Assembly (NCBI GenBank): GCA_025353485.1
Contig: JANXQO010000068.1
Coordinates: forward strand, 1 to 38,956
Source of the DNA: Chitinophagales bacterium
GTDB lineage: Bacteria > Bacteroidota > Bacteroidia > Chitinophagales > Chitinophagaceae
DNA length: 38,956 nucleotides
Reading direction: 5' to 3'
The position numbers and the translations under genes are program-made. Positions 23,936 to 32,030 of this stretch are shown one piece after another (the first letter of the stretch is position 1; every line of letters begins with the position of its first letter). A model generated the notes under the pieces. That model saw nothing but the letters and a program-made list of their open reading frames with translations, made no database searches and was not told the DNA's origin.

Positions 23936-24730
23936 ATGTACACACGTTTCCAGTTAGCTAAAAAATACCTTCATTATTATGTTAACGCTTCTAATGGAAA
24001 AGGCTATGGCATTCATTCTCCCTTTGTATATGATTTTATTAAAAATGTTCTGAATGATAAAAAAAATTATCAGTGCTACGGGCAGATAGAAAAATTAAGA
24101 CGGCAATTATTGCAGGATAAAAAAGTTATAGAAGTGGAAGACTTTGGCGCAGGTTCATTGGCTGTACCATTCAGGCAAAAAAAAGTTAGTGATATTACCA
24201 GGTCATTTTTAAAATCGAAAAAATTTGCCCGGTTATTATTTAGAATCGTAAACCATTATAAACCTAAAACAATTATAGAACTGGGTACGTCATTGGGAGT
24301 TACATCCGCTTATCTTGGTGCAAATAAAACTTCAGAAGTATTTACCCTGGAAGGATCTAAAAATGTAGCTGCAATAGCAGAGAATAATTTTAAAAAACTG
24401 GATTTACAAAATATAAAAGCGGTACTGGGAAATTTTGATGATACATTACCACAAGTATTATCACAGCTTCAAAAATTTGATTTGGTTTTTGTTGATGGTA
24501 ATCATCGCAAATCCCCTGTACTAAACTACTTTCAGCAATTATTACAAAAATCTACTGATCACTCCATTTTTATTTTTGATGACATACACTGGAGTGTAGA
24601 AATGGAAGAAGCATGGAAAGAAATTCAGCAACATCCTTCAGTAACATTAACAATTGATCTTTTTTTTATCGGCCTTGTTTTTTTTAAAAAAGATTTTAGG
24701 GCAAAACAACATTTTGTAATAAGGTTTTAA
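23936..24730 (+). CDS. Class I SAM-dependent methyltransferase (O-methyltransferase-like)
   Basis: 264 residues from ATG 23936; the open frame runs back into folA but only through repeat sequence. IIELGTSLGVTSAYLG is SAM motif I, VFTLEGSKNVAAIAENNF the acidic motif II loop, and FDLVFVDGNHRKSPVLNYF the post-I/motif IV region of the catechol O-methyltransferase-like family. The N-terminus (YGIHSPFVYDF) is typical of a Bacteroidota subgroup of unknown substrate. It lies 7 bp after folA and may be co-transcribed with thyA-folA. Confidence 0.8.
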   Translation: MYTRFQLAKKYLHYYVNASNGKGYGIHSPFVYDFIKNVLNDKKNYQCYGQIEKLRRQLLQDKKVIEVEDFGAGSLAVPFRQKKVSDITRSFLKSKKFARLLFRIVNHYKPKTIIELGTSLGVTSAYLGANKTSEVFTLEGSKNVAAIAENNFKKLDLQNIKAVLGNFDDTLPQVLSQLQKFDLVFVDGNHRKSPVLNYFQQLLQKSTDHSIFIFDDIHWSVEMEEAWKEIQQHPSVTLTIDLFFIGLVFFKKDFRAKQHFVIRF

Positions 24731-24763
24731 ATTTTCAATATCTTACGGCCATATTTTGTTACT

Positions 24764-25888
24764 ATGATAATCGGGGTATTAAAAGAACCATCACCTGAAA
24801 CCAGAGTCTCCTTATTGCCGGAACATTTAGCTACGATAAAAAAATGGGATGTTGATATTGCTGTTGAAAACAATGCAGGTATTAGCGCTTTAGCCACTAA
24901 CGAAAAGTATATCGAAGCAGGAGCAAAGATTGTAAGTCGCGAAGAAGTTTTACAAACCGCTGATATTATTTTATCCATTAATATTTTTCCGGAAGGGCAA
25001 ACTTCGGCTCTAAAATCAAAAGCTCTTCTTGGTAATTACCAGGCGCTGTTTAATGCCGCTGTTATAAAAAATTTGAGTGATAAAGGAATTACAGTTTTTA
25101 GCATTGATATGATACCCCGTACAACCAGGGCGCAAAGCATGGATGTGCTAAGCAGCCAGGCAAATATTGCAGGATACAAAGCGGTATTGCTTGCCGCTAA
25201 TTTATTTCCGAAATATTTTCCCATGTTTATGACTGCAGCAGGCAGCATTCCACCGGCAAAAATTTTGATATTAGGTGCAGGCGTTGCAGGATTACAGGCC
25301 ATTGCAACTGCAAGGAGGTTGGGAGCTGTTGTAGAAGTATTTGATACAAGGCCTGCAGTTAAAGAAGAAGTGATGAGCCTTGGAGGAAAATTTGTAGAAG
25401 TGGAAGGTGCTGCTGATGCAAGCAAAGCCGGAGGCTATGCGGTTGAACAATCAGAAGAATTTTTACAAAAACAAAAAGCAAAAATTGCAGAGAGTGTTGC
25501 CAAGGCGGATATTGTAATTACCACTGCGCAGATACCGGGTAAAAAAGCGCCGGTATTAATTACCACTGCAATGATTGAGAATATGAAAAATGGATCAATA
25601 ATTATTGATCTTGCTGCTGCAACAGGTGGAAATACAGAACTTACAAAAAATGCAGAAAGTATTTCACACAACGGCGTTACAATTGTAGGCAATTCTAACC
25701 TGCCTTCTACAATGCCTTACGATGCCAGTAAATTATATGGAAAGAATATTTTAAATTTTTTGCAATTGATAATTAATAAAGAAGGAAAATTAAATTTGAA
25801 TTTTGAGGATGATCTTGTGAAGGGAACCTGTATTGCACACGATGGAAAAATAACGAATGAAAGAGTTGCTGGATTATTGGCCCCCTAA
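24764..25888 (+). CDS. pntAA: NAD(P) transhydrogenase subunit alpha, NAD-binding part
   Basis: 374 residues. GVLKEPSPETRVSLLPEH at the N-terminus, RTTRAQSMDVLSSQANIAGY, the Rossmann motif LGAGVAGLQAIATARRLGA and VEVFDTRPA match domain I of proton-translocating transhydrogenase, which couples hydride transfer between NAD(H) and NADP(H) to the proton gradient. RAQSMD separates it from alanine dehydrogenase. Domain II is encoded separately downstream, as in split transhydrogenases. The stop codon (TAA in CCCCCTAAAT) lies inside a family A repeat, so the final AP residues are repeat-derived. Confidence 0.94.
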   Translation: MIIGVLKEPSPETRVSLLPEHLATIKKWDVDIAVENNAGISALATNEKYIEAGAKIVSREEVLQTADIILSINIFPEGQTSALKSKALLGNYQALFNAAVIKNLSDKGITVFSIDMIPRTTRAQSMDVLSSQANIAGYKAVLLAANLFPKYFPMFMTAAGSIPPAKILILGAGVAGLQAIATARRLGAVVEVFDTRPAVKEEVMSLGGKFVEVEGAADASKAGGYAVEQSEEFLQKQKAKIAESVAKADIVITTAQIPGKKAPVLITTAMIENMKNGSIIIDLAAATGGNTELTKNAESISHNGVTIVGNSNLPSTMPYDASKLYGKNILNFLQLIINKEGKLNLNFEDDLVKGTCIAHDGKITNERVAGLLAP

Positions 25889-26030
25889 ATCTCCCGAAGG
25901 GGGACTTTTGAAAGGCTATAATAATTGTATGATCTTAAAAAATATAGAAAGTAAATGTTGACAAAAAACATTTTTTAATAATTTATAAACTTAAAAATAG
26001 TCCTGAAGTTTCGGGATTTGGAGGGGCTTA
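25879..26030. repeat. MITE-like foldback between pntAA and pntAB with family A ends
   Basis: The left end (25879-25910) reads CCCCCTAAATCTCCCGAAGG and the right end (26001-26030), when reversed, reads AAGCCCCTCCAAATCCCGAA. Imperfect terminal inverted copies therefore enclose about 90 AT-rich bases, including a small AATGTT/AACATT hairpin. The left end overlaps the pntAA stop and the right end finishes 4 bases before the pntAB ATG. No coding frame is inside. Confidence 0.65.
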
Positions 26031-26034
26031 ATTT

Positions 26035-26355
26035 ATGCAAAACATTCTTCAATGGATAACCAATAATCAACAAACGATATACATTGTTATCCTGATGATA
26101 TTTGTTGGGATAGAAGTTATCGGCAGAGTGCCAAGTGTATTGCATACACCGCTAATGAGTGGTGCGAATGCCATACACGGAGTAGTTATCATCGGTGCGA
26201 TCATTGTAATGGGCAAAGCAGAAACAGATAATTATTTAGCATTGATCCTCGGTTTTCTTGCAGTAATATTAGGAACACTGAATGTTGTTGGAGGTTTTGT
26301 TGTTACTGATAGAATGCTGGAGATGTTTAGTTCTAAGAAAAATTCTAAAAAATAA
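26035..26355 (+). CDS. pntAB: NAD(P) transhydrogenase subunit alpha, membrane part
   Basis: 106 residues with three to four membrane helices; HTPLMSGANAIHGVVIIGAI is the conserved transmembrane motif of domain II alpha and FLAVILGTLNVVGGFVVTDRML ends the unit. It forms the proton channel with PntB. The final KKNSKK and stop overlap the left end of the four-helix-bundle cassette, so the tail may be acquired. Confidence 0.93.
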   Translation: MQNILQWITNNQQTIYIVILMIFVGIEVIGRVPSVLHTPLMSGANAIHGVVIIGAIIVMGKAETDNYLALILGFLAVILGTLNVVGGFVVTDRMLEMFSSKKNSKK

Positions 26356-26799
26356 CTCCTAAATTCTAAATGAGCGAAGAAAGAAAAATTCTAAAAAATA
26401 AACTCTAAATTTTAAAATGAGTGAAGAAAAAAAATATGATCTGGAAGAAAGAACAGAAAGATTTTCATTAAGAGTTAGAGATTTGTGCAGGTTGTTAAAA
26501 CAGGACATCATTAATGAGAATACATAATTCAATTAATAAGAGCAGCAGGTTCAGTAGGAGCAAATTATATAGAGGCAAATGATAAATTAGGAGAAAAAGA
26601 TTTAAGGTTTAGAATAAGGATAAGTAAAAAAGAAGCGAAAGAAACAAAGTATTGGTTAAAACATATCATGACTTATGATGTTATTGAGCTGGAAGAACAA
26701 CGATTAATATTATTACAGGAGGCTGATGAGTTAATGAAAATATTTGCTGCAATTCTTAGAAAACTAGGAGATTAATTTTTAGAATTTAGAGTTTTTATT
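26341..26799. mobile_element. Inverted-repeat-flanked cassette with a four-helix-bundle gene, inserted in the pnt operon
   Basis: Left: AACTCTAAATTTTAAAA (26401-26417), just before the ATG. Right: TTTTTAGAATTTAGAGTTTT (26776-26795), just after the stop, whose reverse complement begins AAAACTCTAAATTCTAAAAA. The two ends are imperfect inverted repeats enclosing exactly one frame. On the left the end is duplicated: 26341-26386 and 26387-26434 are direct copies that each include ATGAG(C/T)GAAGAA. The cassette fills the whole pntAB-pntB spacer. Confidence 0.65.
26417..26775 (+). pseudogene. Four-helix bundle (S23/IVS-type) protein, frameshifted
   Basis: The first frame reads MSEEKKYDLEERTERFSLRV ... 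LKQDIIN and then stops. Shifting by one base near 26513-26517 restores EYIIQLIRAAGSVGANYIEA, then KEAKETKYWLKHIMTYDVIE and a regular stop at 26773-26775. RAAGSVGANYIEA and KEAKETKYWL are hallmarks of the four-helix bundle family first known from 23S rRNA intervening sequences. One missing base explains the break, either a real mutation or an assembly error. Full length would be about 119 residues. Its cellular role is unknown; related proteins are small, basic and helical. Confidence 0.85.
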
Positions 26800-28230
26800 A
26801 TGGACTTAAATCTATTAACGATATGTTATTTGATTGGCTCGGTAACTTTTATACTAGGATTAAAAATGTTATCTAATCCTGCAACGGCACGAAGAGGAAA
26901 TTTAATTGCTGCAGCCGGCATGCTCATTGCAATTGGTGGAACAATATTTTTATATCGCAATACTGAAACAGGCGATCATCTTCATAATTATGCATGGATA
27001 TTCGGTGGATTATTAATTGGCGGTGTTATAGGAACTTTAGCCGCACGAAAAGTAAAAATGACTGCCATGCCGGAGATGGTAAGTTTATTTAACGGCATGG
27101 GTGGCGCCTGTGCTGCTCTTATTTCTTTGGTTGAGTTCAACCATCTTTCCAGAGAACTTTATAGTAATTACAGTGCTGAGTATATAAGCAGTATTCAGCC
27201 AACAGTTTTAATTATTGTATTAGGTCTTATTATTGGTTCGGTTTCTTTTGCAGGCAGTATAATCGCCTGGGGAAAATTAAATGGTAAGGTGAAAGATTTT
27301 AGTTTCACCGGACAGAATATTCTTAATCTTATAATATTGGCTGTTGCACTTGGTGCCGGTGCATTTTTGGTAATTCACCCTGAACATAATTTTTTGTTGT
27401 ACGCAATTCTTGCATTGGCATTAACGTACGGAGTGCTGTTTGTTATGCCCATTGGCGGTGCAGATATGCCTGTGGTAATATCTCTTTTAAATTCTTTTAC
27501 AGGAGTTGCTGCGGCTTGCGGTGGGTTTTTGTATAATAACAAAGTAATGCTAACCGGGGGAATATTAGTTGGCGCTGCAGGTACCCTTCTTACAATTTTG
27601 ATGTGCAAGGCAATGAACAGAAGTTTAATAAATGTATTGGTAGGTTCCTTTGGAGGCAGCAATAATTCTGCTTCCATTTCCGGTGGAAAGGACCAGGGCA
27701 ATTATAAAGAAATATCATTGAGCGATGCGGCTATGTTGATGAGCTATGCAACTAAAGTGATGATAGTTCCCGGCTATGGACTGGCTGTAGCGCAGGCACA
27801 GCATGCCTGTCATGAACTTGAAAAAGTGCTGACGGAAAAAGGTGTTGAAGTAAATTATGCCATACATCCTGTTGCAGGCAGAATGCCGGGCCACATGAAT
27901 GTATTACTTGCAGAAGCTGATGTGAGTTATGAAAAATTAGAAGACATGGAACAGGCTAATGATGAATTTAAAACCACCGATGTTGTGCTGATACTGGGCG
28001 CTAATGACGTAGTAAATCCTGCTGCTAAAAATGATCCTGATTCTCCCATATACGGTATGCCTATTTTAGAAGTGGAACTGGCAAAAAATATTATTGTAAA
28101 CAAAAGAAGTATGAAGCCCGGTTATGCAGGAATAGAAAATGATCTTTTTTTTCAGCCAAAAACCTCTATGCTTTTTGGTGATGCAAAAAAAGTATTGCAG
28201 GATTTGTTGAATGAGGTTAAAAATGTATAG
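26800..28230 (+). CDS. pntB: NAD(P) transhydrogenase subunit beta
   Basis: 476 residues. An N-terminal membrane domain of about eight to nine helices (LGLKMLSNPATARRGN, MPEMVSLFNGMGGACAALIS) is followed by the NADP-binding domain III: VMIVPGYGLAVAQAQHAC, HPVAGRMPGHMNVLLAEA, LGANDVVNPAAKNDP and VNKRSMKPGYAGIEN. It carries the NADP site and most of the proton channel. A cassette of about 450 bp separates it from pntAB. Its stop TAG is directly followed by a family A repeat. Confidence 0.96.
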   Translation: MDLNLLTICYLIGSVTFILGLKMLSNPATARRGNLIAAAGMLIAIGGTIFLYRNTETGDHLHNYAWIFGGLLIGGVIGTLAARKVKMTAMPEMVSLFNGMGGACAALISLVEFNHLSRELYSNYSAEYISSIQPTVLIIVLGLIIGSVSFAGSIIAWGKLNGKVKDFSFTGQNILNLIILAVALGAGAFLVIHPEHNFLLYAILALALTYGVLFVMPIGGADMPVVISLLNSFTGVAAACGGFLYNNKVMLTGGILVGAAGTLLTILMCKAMNRSLINVLVGSFGGSNNSASISGGKDQGNYKEISLSDAAMLMSYATKVMIVPGYGLAVAQAQHACHELEKVLTEKGVEVNYAIHPVAGRMPGHMNVLLAEADVSYEKLEDMEQANDEFKTTDVVLILGANDVVNPAAKNDPDSPIYGMPILEVELAKNIIVNKRSMKPGYAGIENDLFFQPKTSMLFGDAKKVLQDLLNEVKNV

Positions 28231-28270
28231 CCCACTCTAAATCTCCCCCAACAGGGGAGACTTCCGAAGT
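28228..28270 (+). repeat. Family A repeat abutting the pntB stop codon
   Basis: TAGCCCACTCTAAATCTCCC starts at the pntB stop and is followed by CCAACAGGGGAGACTTCCGA, giving a CTCCCC/GGGGAG stem. It is nearly the same sequence as the copy at the pntAA stop (CCCCCTAAATCTCCC). Confidence 0.8.
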
Positions 28271-28289
28271 TTTAAAAGAATGGCAATGG

Positions 28290-28400
28290 ATGCCATTTTA
28301 TGAAAGATTATTTCTTTATGCTTTTTGTAACTTTCATTTGATGAAACTTATTATGGAAAAGCAAGAATCACTTGCAACAAAAGAGCTAAAGAATGGATAA
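28290..28400 (+). pseudogene. Short orphan frame after pntB
   Basis: 36 residues (MPFYERLFLYAFCNFHLMKL to ELKNG). The frame stays open upstream through EVLKEWQW into the repeat. It looks like the C-terminal end of a longer protein, but I cannot name it. It may be a remnant brought in or left behind with the repeat. Confidence 0.25.
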
Positions 28401-28402
28401 AT

Positions 28403-28430
28403 AAAAAGCCCCTCCGATATCGAAAGGGCC
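28403..28430 (-). terminator. Terminator of the DUF1573 operon
   Basis: On the minus strand GCCCTTTCGAT and ATCGGAGGGGC form an imperfect stem centred on ATATCG-type symmetry and are followed by TTTTTAT. It lies about 20 bases after the stop of the minus-strand DUF1573 gene. Confidence 0.55.
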
Positions 28431-28451
28431 TGGTCTGTAATAATTTTTATC

Positions 28452-28997
28452 CTAAGATTTTACTGTATTTTTTTCTATAACCTTCTTGCCTTTCTTAATC
28501 TTTACTTTTGTGGTGGTGCCGGTTGTTTTATTTTCTGTCTTTACTTTATCATCTTTCACTTTTACTGATGTTTTATCATCTGTTGTTTTGTTGGCGGCAG
28601 CCCATGTGTCATAAGCAGCAGGCTCCATTACTTCACCTGCAAGATTGATCTGTTTTATTTCATCAACACCGGCAAATTTTACGGTTAGTGTTTTATGAAT
28701 TCCTCCAATTGAAGAAGCATTATAAGTTGCTTTGATAATGCCTGTTTGCCCTGGTGCAATAGGTGATTTTGTATAATCAGAAATAGTACATCCGCAGGTT
28801 GGATTAGCTGCTTCAATTATCAAAGGTTCCTTGCTAATATTGGTAACTACAAAAGTTGCTGTAGCAGGAACACTTTGCTTTATTTTTCCAAAGTCAAAAG
28901 TTTCTGTGCTTAATTTAGCCACATCAGCTGCTTTCTTTTGTGCAAAAACTGCAGTTGCAAAAGTAAAAGCCATCAAAGAGAATAATAATTTTTTCAT
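28452..28997 (-). CDS. Secreted DUF1573 protein
   Basis: 181 residues from ATG 28997; the in-frame extension to 29090 is rejected because MKKLLFSLMAFTFATAVFAQ is a clear signal peptide. One DUF1573 Ig-like domain: TETFDFGKIKQSVPATATFV, NPTCGCTISDYTKSPIAPGQ and GIIKATYNASSIGG. The Cys-Gly-Cys segment is a family feature. The tail is Lys/Thr-rich (KTENKTTGTTTKVKIKKGKK) and low-complexity. Function of the family is unknown. It follows a paralogue by 26 bp. Confidence 0.85.
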   Translation of the reverse strand: MKKLLFSLMAFTFATAVFAQKKAADVAKLSTETFDFGKIKQSVPATATFVVTNISKEPLIIEAANPTCGCTISDYTKSPIAPGQTGIIKATYNASSIGGIHKTLTVKFAGVDEIKQINLAGEVMEPAAYDTWAAANKTTDDKTSVKVKDDKVKTENKTTGTTTKVKIKKGKKVIEKNTVKS

Positions 28998-29023
28998 TTT
29001 AAGAGGAGTTTTATAGTTTAAAT

Positions 29024-29539
29024 TTAGTATTGATTTTTTAAAGTTCCTAATCCGGAATTTTCCGGGGCAGAAGTGGTAGGTGTTTTCCATACATCACCCT
29101 TTATATTGATTTGTTTTGTTTGCTTTCCGTTGTATGTAACGGTAATAAATTTTGTAAAGGGTCCGTCGTTCATGGCATTGTACCCCACGGTTATTTTAGA
29201 TGTTGCGCCGACAGGTATTGCATCTTTGCTCCATTCCGGTGTAGTACAACCGCAACTTGCCTGTACATTATCTAAAACCAAAGGCGTTGTGCCTGTATTT
29301 GTATAAGTAAAAACGTGGGTTACCGGTTTGCCTTGAGGAATTTTGCCAAAATCGTATTCAGTTTCTTTTAAAGAGATAACTTCGGGAGCAGGTTCAATTG
29401 ATTTATTTTTTGAATCTTCAGGTTTTTTTATCGTATCCTGTACATTCTCCTTTGCATTAGGTGGTAATGTAAGATTTGTTTGTGCACTTGCTACATAAGT
29501 AAACAACAAAGCGCAATAAAGAGTAAATATTTTTTTCAA
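29024..29539 (-). CDS. Secreted DUF1573 protein (paralogue)
   Basis: 171 residues: signal peptide (MKKIFTLYCALLFTYVASAQ), an acidic linker, then DUF1573: KETEYDFGKIPQGKPVTHVF, NVQASCGCTTPEWSKDAIPV and KITVGYNAMNDG. It shares the order of motifs with the gene immediately downstream and probably arose from it by tandem duplication. An exact TATCTTTG box lies 20 bases upstream of the start, so this gene likely heads a two-gene operon. Confidence 0.87.
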   Translation of the reverse strand: MKKIFTLYCALLFTYVASAQTNLTLPPNAKENVQDTIKKPEDSKNKSIEPAPEVISLKETEYDFGKIPQGKPVTHVFTYTNTGTTPLVLDNVQASCGCTTPEWSKDAIPVGATSKITVGYNAMNDGPFTKFITVTYNGKQTKQINIKGDVWKTPTTSAPENSGLGTLKNQY

Positions 29540-29559
29540 TGCTTTTTTATTAGGAATTT

Positions 29560-29567
29560 CAAAGATA
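29560..29567 (-). promoter_or_regulatory. -7 box of the DUF1573 operon
   Basis: On the minus strand TATCTTTG, an exact TAnnTTTG match, lies 20 bases before the ATG at 29539. Confidence 0.45.
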
Positions 29568-29638
29568 CAAAAACGAATTTAATGGCTCTAAATTGTGAAC
29601 AGGTTATCAGATTTTTAACAATCATCAGCCATTATTAA

Positions 29639-29646
29639 TATTTTTG
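29639..29646 (+). promoter_or_regulatory. -7 box of the second fused E1 gene
   Basis: TATTTTTG followed by C lies 5 bases before the ATG at 29652, suggesting a leaderless or nearly leaderless mRNA. Confidence 0.4.
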
Positions 29647-29651
29647 CTAGT

Positions 29652-32021
29652 ATGCATACAGTTGACATCACTAAAGCTTCACTTGAAAAATTATCTTTTG
29701 ATACTTTTAGAGAAGAAATTTTAAGAGATTATCGTGTGGTTTGTGAGAGCCGGGAAGCCAGTTTATTAGGGCGTAAAGAAGTATTGACAGGCAAAGCGAA
29801 ATTTGGGATTTTTGGCGATGGAAAAGAAGTTGCCCAGGTTGCTATGGCAAAGTTTTTCAACAATGGTGATTTTCGTGCCGGTTACTACCGTGATCAAACT
29901 TTTATGTTTGCTGCAGGCCTCTCAACTGTTGAACAATTCTTTTCACAATTATTTTCTGATCCTGATTTAAATCATGATCCTTTTAGTGCAGGCAGGCAAA
30001 TGAATTCACACTTTGCTACAAAGTTTGTTGATGAGAGCGGGGAATGGCTTGACCTCGCAAATAAAAAAAATGTATCAGCAGATATTGCACCCACTGCCGG
30101 GCAAATGCCAAGAGCTTTGGGGCTGGCATTCGCATCAAAATTATTCAGAAATGAAAAAACATTCCGGGAGTTTACAAATTTAAGTGACAATGGAAATGAG
30201 ATATGTTTTTGCACCATTGGTGATGCATCCACTTCCGAAGGACATTTTTGGGAAACAATTAATGCAGCAGGAGTACTGCAGGTTCCCCTTGCAGTTTTTG
30301 TATGGGATGATGGTTATGGAATATCTGTTCCTAAAAAATATCAAACTACTAAAGAATCTGTTTCAAAAGCATTGCAAGGTTTTCAGAAAGAAGAAAATAC
30401 TAATGGCATAACTATTTACAAACTAAAGGGATGGGATTATGCCGGTATGTGCGAAGTGCTGGAAAGTGCAATTAAAGAAATGCGGAAAACCCATATTCCT
30501 GCGTTATTTCATGTGGAGGAGATAACACAGCCACAGGGACATTCAACCTCAGGCAGCCATGAGCGGTATAAGGAGCAGGGACGTTTGGAGTGGGAGAAAA
30601 AATGGGATTGTATAAAACAAATGAAAGAATGGATACTCACCAATGCACTTGCCGAACAAGATGAATTGGAACAGATTGAAATAGAATCAAAAGAATTTGT
30701 AAGAGAAAGTAAAAAAAATGCATGGGAAAAATATAATGATCCCATAAAACAGCAGGTTAATAAATGTGTTGAGATGTTGAGTAGTTTAGAAGTTGAGAAG
30801 CCTGAGATAAAAAAAATCGCAGATGAATTATCCCCTAACAGAGAACCGCAGAGAAGAGATGTAATGAAAGCTTTAGCAGCGGCTATTGAACTAGTAACAA
30901 ATAACCAGCAACTCGTAACTTATTACTCACAACTTACAACAGAAAACGCAGCGCTTTTTAACAGCCACTTATACAACGAAGGACCAAAATCAGCACTAAA
31001 AGTTGCAGAGATAAAACCTTATTTTAAAAATGATGCACCAACAGTAAATGGATACGAAGTGTTGAACAGATATTTTGATGAGCTGTTTGCTGCCAATAAA
31101 AAAGTAATTGCATTTGGCGAAGATCTTGGCTTTATCGGCGACGTTAACCAGGGCTTTAGCGGCCTGCAAAAAAAATATGGAGACAACAAAATTTTTGATA
31201 CCGGTATAAGAGAACTTACCATCATGGGGCAGGGGATAGGCCTGGCTTTACGGGGATTGCGGCCTATTGCTGAAATTCAATATCTTGATTATTTATTATA
31301 CGGATTGCAGCCTTTGAGTGATGATGTGGCAACCACTCATTTTAGAACAAAAGGCCAGCAAAGTTGCCCGCTGATTGTTCGTACACGGGGGCACCGGCTG
31401 GAAGGTATATGGCACAGCGGCTCACCAATGGGGATGACAATAAATGCATTGCATGGAATGTTTGTTTGTGTTCCGCGTAATATGGTGCAGGCTGTTGGTA
31501 TGTACAATACTTTACTACAGGGAAATGATCCTGCAATAATTGTTGAATGCCTTAATGGTTATCGTTTAAAAGAAAAACTTCCATCTAATTTAATTGAATA
31601 TACCATACCGCTAGGAGTGCCTGAAATTATAAAAGAGGGAATTGATATTACTATGGTAACGTATGGTTCCACTGCACGCATTGTTCAGGAGGCTGCAGAA
31701 ATTTTAGATACCTTAAAAATAAGCTGCGAGATTATTGATGTACAAACTTTATTACCTTTTGATATCAGCCACAAAATTCTTGCGTCATTAAAAAAGACAA
31801 ATCGTATTGTATTTATTGATGAAGATGTACCCGGAGGAGCCACAGCATTTATGTTTAATAAAGTGATGGAAGAACAGGGGGGGTATAAATATCTTGATGT
31901 TTCTCCAAGAACAATAACAGGAAAAGCACACCGTCCTTCTTATGGTACTGATGGAGATTATTTTAGCAAACCCAATGTAGAAGATGTTATCAGGGTAGTG
32001 AAAGAGATGATGGCGGAATAA
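29652..32021 (+). CDS. Second fused alpha/beta 2-oxoacid dehydrogenase E1
   Basis: 789 residues. The alpha half has GYYRDQTFMFAAGL, SADIAPTAGQMPRALG and the thiamine diphosphate motif GDASTSEGHF (190-199) to FVWDDGYGISVP (216-227). The usual Asn-Asn (QNN) at the metal site is Asp-Asp here. The beta half (from about 460) has FGEDLGFIGDVNQGF, DTGIRELTIMGQGIGLALRG and EIQYLDYLLYGLQPL. It belongs to the 2-oxoacid dehydrogenase E1 superfamily but differs from the E1 at 7402; substrate unknown. The linker between halves (413-433) is made of nine heptamer units. Confidence 0.88.
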   Translation: MHTVDITKASLEKLSFDTFREEILRDYRVVCESREASLLGRKEVLTGKAKFGIFGDGKEVAQVAMAKFFNNGDFRAGYYRDQTFMFAAGLSTVEQFFSQLFSDPDLNHDPFSAGRQMNSHFATKFVDESGEWLDLANKKNVSADIAPTAGQMPRALGLAFASKLFRNEKTFREFTNLSDNGNEICFCTIGDASTSEGHFWETINAAGVLQVPLAVFVWDDGYGISVPKKYQTTKESVSKALQGFQKEENTNGITIYKLKGWDYAGMCEVLESAIKEMRKTHIPALFHVEEITQPQGHSTSGSHERYKEQGRLEWEKKWDCIKQMKEWILTNALAEQDELEQIEIESKEFVRESKKNAWEKYNDPIKQQVNKCVEMLSSLEVEKPEIKKIADELSPNREPQRRDVMKALAAAIELVTNNQQLVTYYSQLTTENAALFNSHLYNEGPKSALKVAEIKPYFKNDAPTVNGYEVLNRYFDELFAANKKVIAFGEDLGFIGDVNQGFSGLQKKYGDNKIFDTGIRELTIMGQGIGLALRGLRPIAEIQYLDYLLYGLQPLSDDVATTHFRTKGQQSCPLIVRTRGHRLEGIWHSGSPMGMTINALHGMFVCVPRNMVQAVGMYNTLLQGNDPAIIVECLNGYRLKEKLPSNLIEYTIPLGVPEIIKEGIDITMVTYGSTARIVQEAAEILDTLKISCEIIDVQTLLPFDISHKILASLKKTNRIVFIDEDVPGGATAFMFNKVMEEQGGYKYLDVSPRTITGKAHRPSYGTDGDYFSKPNVEDVIRVVKEMMAE
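30889..30951 (+). repeat. Family B heptamer array in the E1 inter-domain linker (nine units, 63 bp)
   Basis: Read in sevens from 30889: AACTAGT, AACAAAT, AACCAGC, AACTCGT, AACTTAT, TACTCAC, AACTTAC, AACAGAA, AACGCAG. AAC or TAC opens every unit. Nine units equal 21 codons, the same length as the array in lpxB. The sequence is diverged, so the array is old or was never perfect. Confidence 0.75.
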
Positions 32022-32030
32022 AACAAATCG

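Noticed and set aside
28998-29090. Extended N-terminus for the downstream DUF1573 protein
   Set aside because: It overlaps the paralogue upstream and precedes an obvious signal peptide start.
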